Shown: positions 62,820 to 64,000 of the stretch, in pieces | Layout: each line of letters starts with the position of its first letter | Position numbering within the stretch: the stretch's first letter is position 1 | Source: HIMB114 sp052048155 | Lineage (GTDB): Bacteria; Pseudomonadota; Alphaproteobacteria; Pelagibacterales; Pelagibacteraceae | Length of the DNA: 64,000 nucleotides | Direction of reading: 5' to 3' | Assembly: GCF_052048155.1 (NCBI RefSeq) | Contig: NZ_JBNAIK010000007.1 | Coordinates: 1-64,000, forward strand | Notes under the pieces: generated by a model | Databases searched by the model: none | What the model was told of the DNA's origin: nothing | The model's input: only the letters and a program-made list of their open reading frames with translations | Made by a program: the position numbers and the translations under genes

Positions 62820-64000
62820 ATTTTGCAGTGTTAAATATTTTGTGAGTTAAGTACTCACTTAATATTTTCTTATCCATTATATCGGTATAATGCTGGTCAT
62901 AATTTTTAATTTCTCTCACGGCAGAATACCCAAATCCATAGCGTGACGTGTCATCTGGCAATATACCCATTTCATCTAATATTGTCGGAGCGATATCGAA
63001 GTGATTTATTTTATCTCTCTTAAATTTTTTTTGGTTATTCATTTTAAAATAAATATTTCGGTCCCAACCGTCTGGAATTGTAAATTCTTCTCGGTCAGCC
63101 ATTAGATGATCACCCATAAGTACTACTACGGTATCCTCAAGAACACCTGCTTTTTCAAGATCTTTAAAAAAATTATAAATAAATTTTCCTGAACATCGAT
63201 ATGATCTTTTTAGATCATCGATATATTTTAATTTCTTATTCTTAGTTGATAATATTTTCTCTTTACATCTTGGAGAAGATACAAATGGATAATGTGTATC
63301 TGCTGTAATTAAAGTAACATTAAAGGGTTGTCCGGATTGATGCAATTGGATAATTTTATTTTTAGCATGTTCTAACATATCGTCGTCATGTACTCCGTTT
63401 GCCCAACCAGTAAGCCTTTCTTTGGCCAAGCCGTCCCTTACCATTTTGTCGATATCGTATACCTCAAAAGAATGCAGTCTTTTAAATATTCCAAATCCAT
63501 GGAAGTCAGCATGTACAGTAAGGTAAAAAATTTGTTTATAGTTAAATCTATTAAGTATATCGCTCAAACATATTAAATCATTTTTTTTGAAAGTAGTTAG
63601 ATTCATTGAAATTGTAGGATAAAATGGAACCGAGCATTGGGTAGAGACAACCGCACCTATACTGAAAGCAGTCGCTGGAGCGTGTTTGAAATTATTTATA
63701 TTATTTCCTTTAACCGCATCAATATCTTTAATTGGATTATTTTTATCCAAAGATCGTACTTGGGTCTCTAAAGACTCTGTAAAAAAAAGAATCAGATTTT
63801 TCTTTTTCTCAGGATTAATAAAATTTATTTTATTTGGGTTATGGTAGAGTTGGATATTTTTTTCTAAATTTTTATTTACATGCAAAAAGTCAAAAAAATC
63901 TAATTTATTAAAATAAAATATTAAACAAAAAATAAAGTAAATTTTGTAATTTAATATTATTTTATAAAAAAAATTAAAAAAAAAACTGATTATTCTTTTC
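62818..64000 (-). CDS. Sulfatase-fold membrane enzyme, OpgB/LtaS-like (5' part outside the window)
   Basis: Frame open to the window edge, so the gene is truncated at its 5' end; a TTG at 63885 is not the true start. The N-terminal visible part is hydrophobic (FFYKIILNYKIYFIFCLIF), a membrane helix. The catalytic domain has LILFFTESLETQ, the nucleophile region ATAFSIGAVVSTQCSVPF, ADTHYPF, and VVVLMGDHLMADRE, then FDIAPTILDEMG. OpgB and LtaS transfer phosphoglycerol onto periplasmic or surface glycans. ATAFSIGAVVSTQ resembles the OpgB motif. Its substrate here is unknown. Confidence 0.8.
   Translation of the reverse strand, partial: KRIISFFFNFFYKIILNYKIYFIFCLIFYFNKLDFFDFLHVNKNLEKNIQLYHNPNKINFINPEKKKNLILFFTESLETQVRSLDKNNPIKDIDAVKGNNINNFKHAPATAFSIGAVVSTQCSVPFYPTISMNLTTFKKNDLICLSDILNRFNYKQIFYLTVHADFHGFGIFKRLHSFEVYDIDKMVRDGLAKERLTGWANGVHDDDMLEHAKNKIIQLHQSGQPFNVTLITADTHYPFVSSPRCKEKILSTKNKKLKYIDDLKRSYRCSGKFIYNFFKDLEKAGVLEDTVVVLMGDHLMADREEFTIPDGWDRNIYFKMNNQKKFKRDKINHFDIAPTILDEMGILPDDTSRYGFGYSAVREIKNYDQHYTDIMDKKILSEYLTHKIFNTAK

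Overview
The window reads as a chromosome segment from a small-genome, AT-rich alphaproteobacterium, most likely a Pelagibacterales (SAR11)-like marine lineage. Reasons: very high A+T, almost no intergenic space (most neighbours overlap or lie within 30 nt), and alphaproteobacterial gene pairings (NDUFA12 with DUF2155, aroQ-accB-accC, a complete SUF operon, hdaA, a PopZ/ZitP-like pair). This assignment is inference; no rRNA or marker phylogeny is available. I saw no tRNA, rRNA, IS element, prophage or CRISPR, and no gene-free stretch longer than about 140 bases.

Bases 1-30800 are mainly housekeeping: hdaA, rnd, aspS, a free-standing NrdJ C-terminal domain, NDUFA12, DUF2155, accC/accB/aroQ, thiS-thiG, an RNase E/G that lacks the usual zinc-link cysteines, mrcA, prfB with a programmed +1 frameshift, an AsmA-like protein, tyrS, anmK, an alpha/beta hydrolase, sufBCDS-sufU-sufT-sufA, nadK, zapE, murG, sufE with a second scaffold protein, and an RsbW-like kinase.

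Bases 29800-62820 form a large type IV pilus (MSHA-like) island. It starts with pilT, a PilM-PilN fusion, a PilP-LysM fusion, a secretin lipoprotein, the PilB ATPase and PilC, then four minor pilins, one carrying a LamG adhesin-like domain. These are followed by seven intact pilin genes with nearly identical N-termini and divergent C-termini, in blocks of 2, 3, 1 and 1. Between the blocks lie signalling and accessory genes: a single-domain response regulator, a tiny membrane protein, DUF3047 plus a hybrid histidine kinase, a REC-PP2C phosphatase, a CbbX-like AAA+ ATPase, a secreted HExxH metallopeptidase, a TPR-glycosyltransferase, prepilin peptidase, an STAS protein, a ZitP-like zinc-finger protein, PilO and a PopZ-like protein.

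Three layers appear to act together. (1) The machine: PilT/B/C/MN/O/P/Q/D and the pilins. (2) A partner-switching cascade: REC-PP2C phosphatase (RsbU-like), STAS (RsbV-like, directly upstream of prepilin peptidase) and RsbW-like kinase, probably fed by the hybrid kinase. (3) Polar placement: a ZitP-like and a PopZ-like protein beside PilO. The last pilin gene (62116-62766) ends at the only strong intrinsic terminator I found and is the best candidate for the major pilin. The window closes inside a sulfatase-fold (OpgB/LtaS-like) membrane enzyme.
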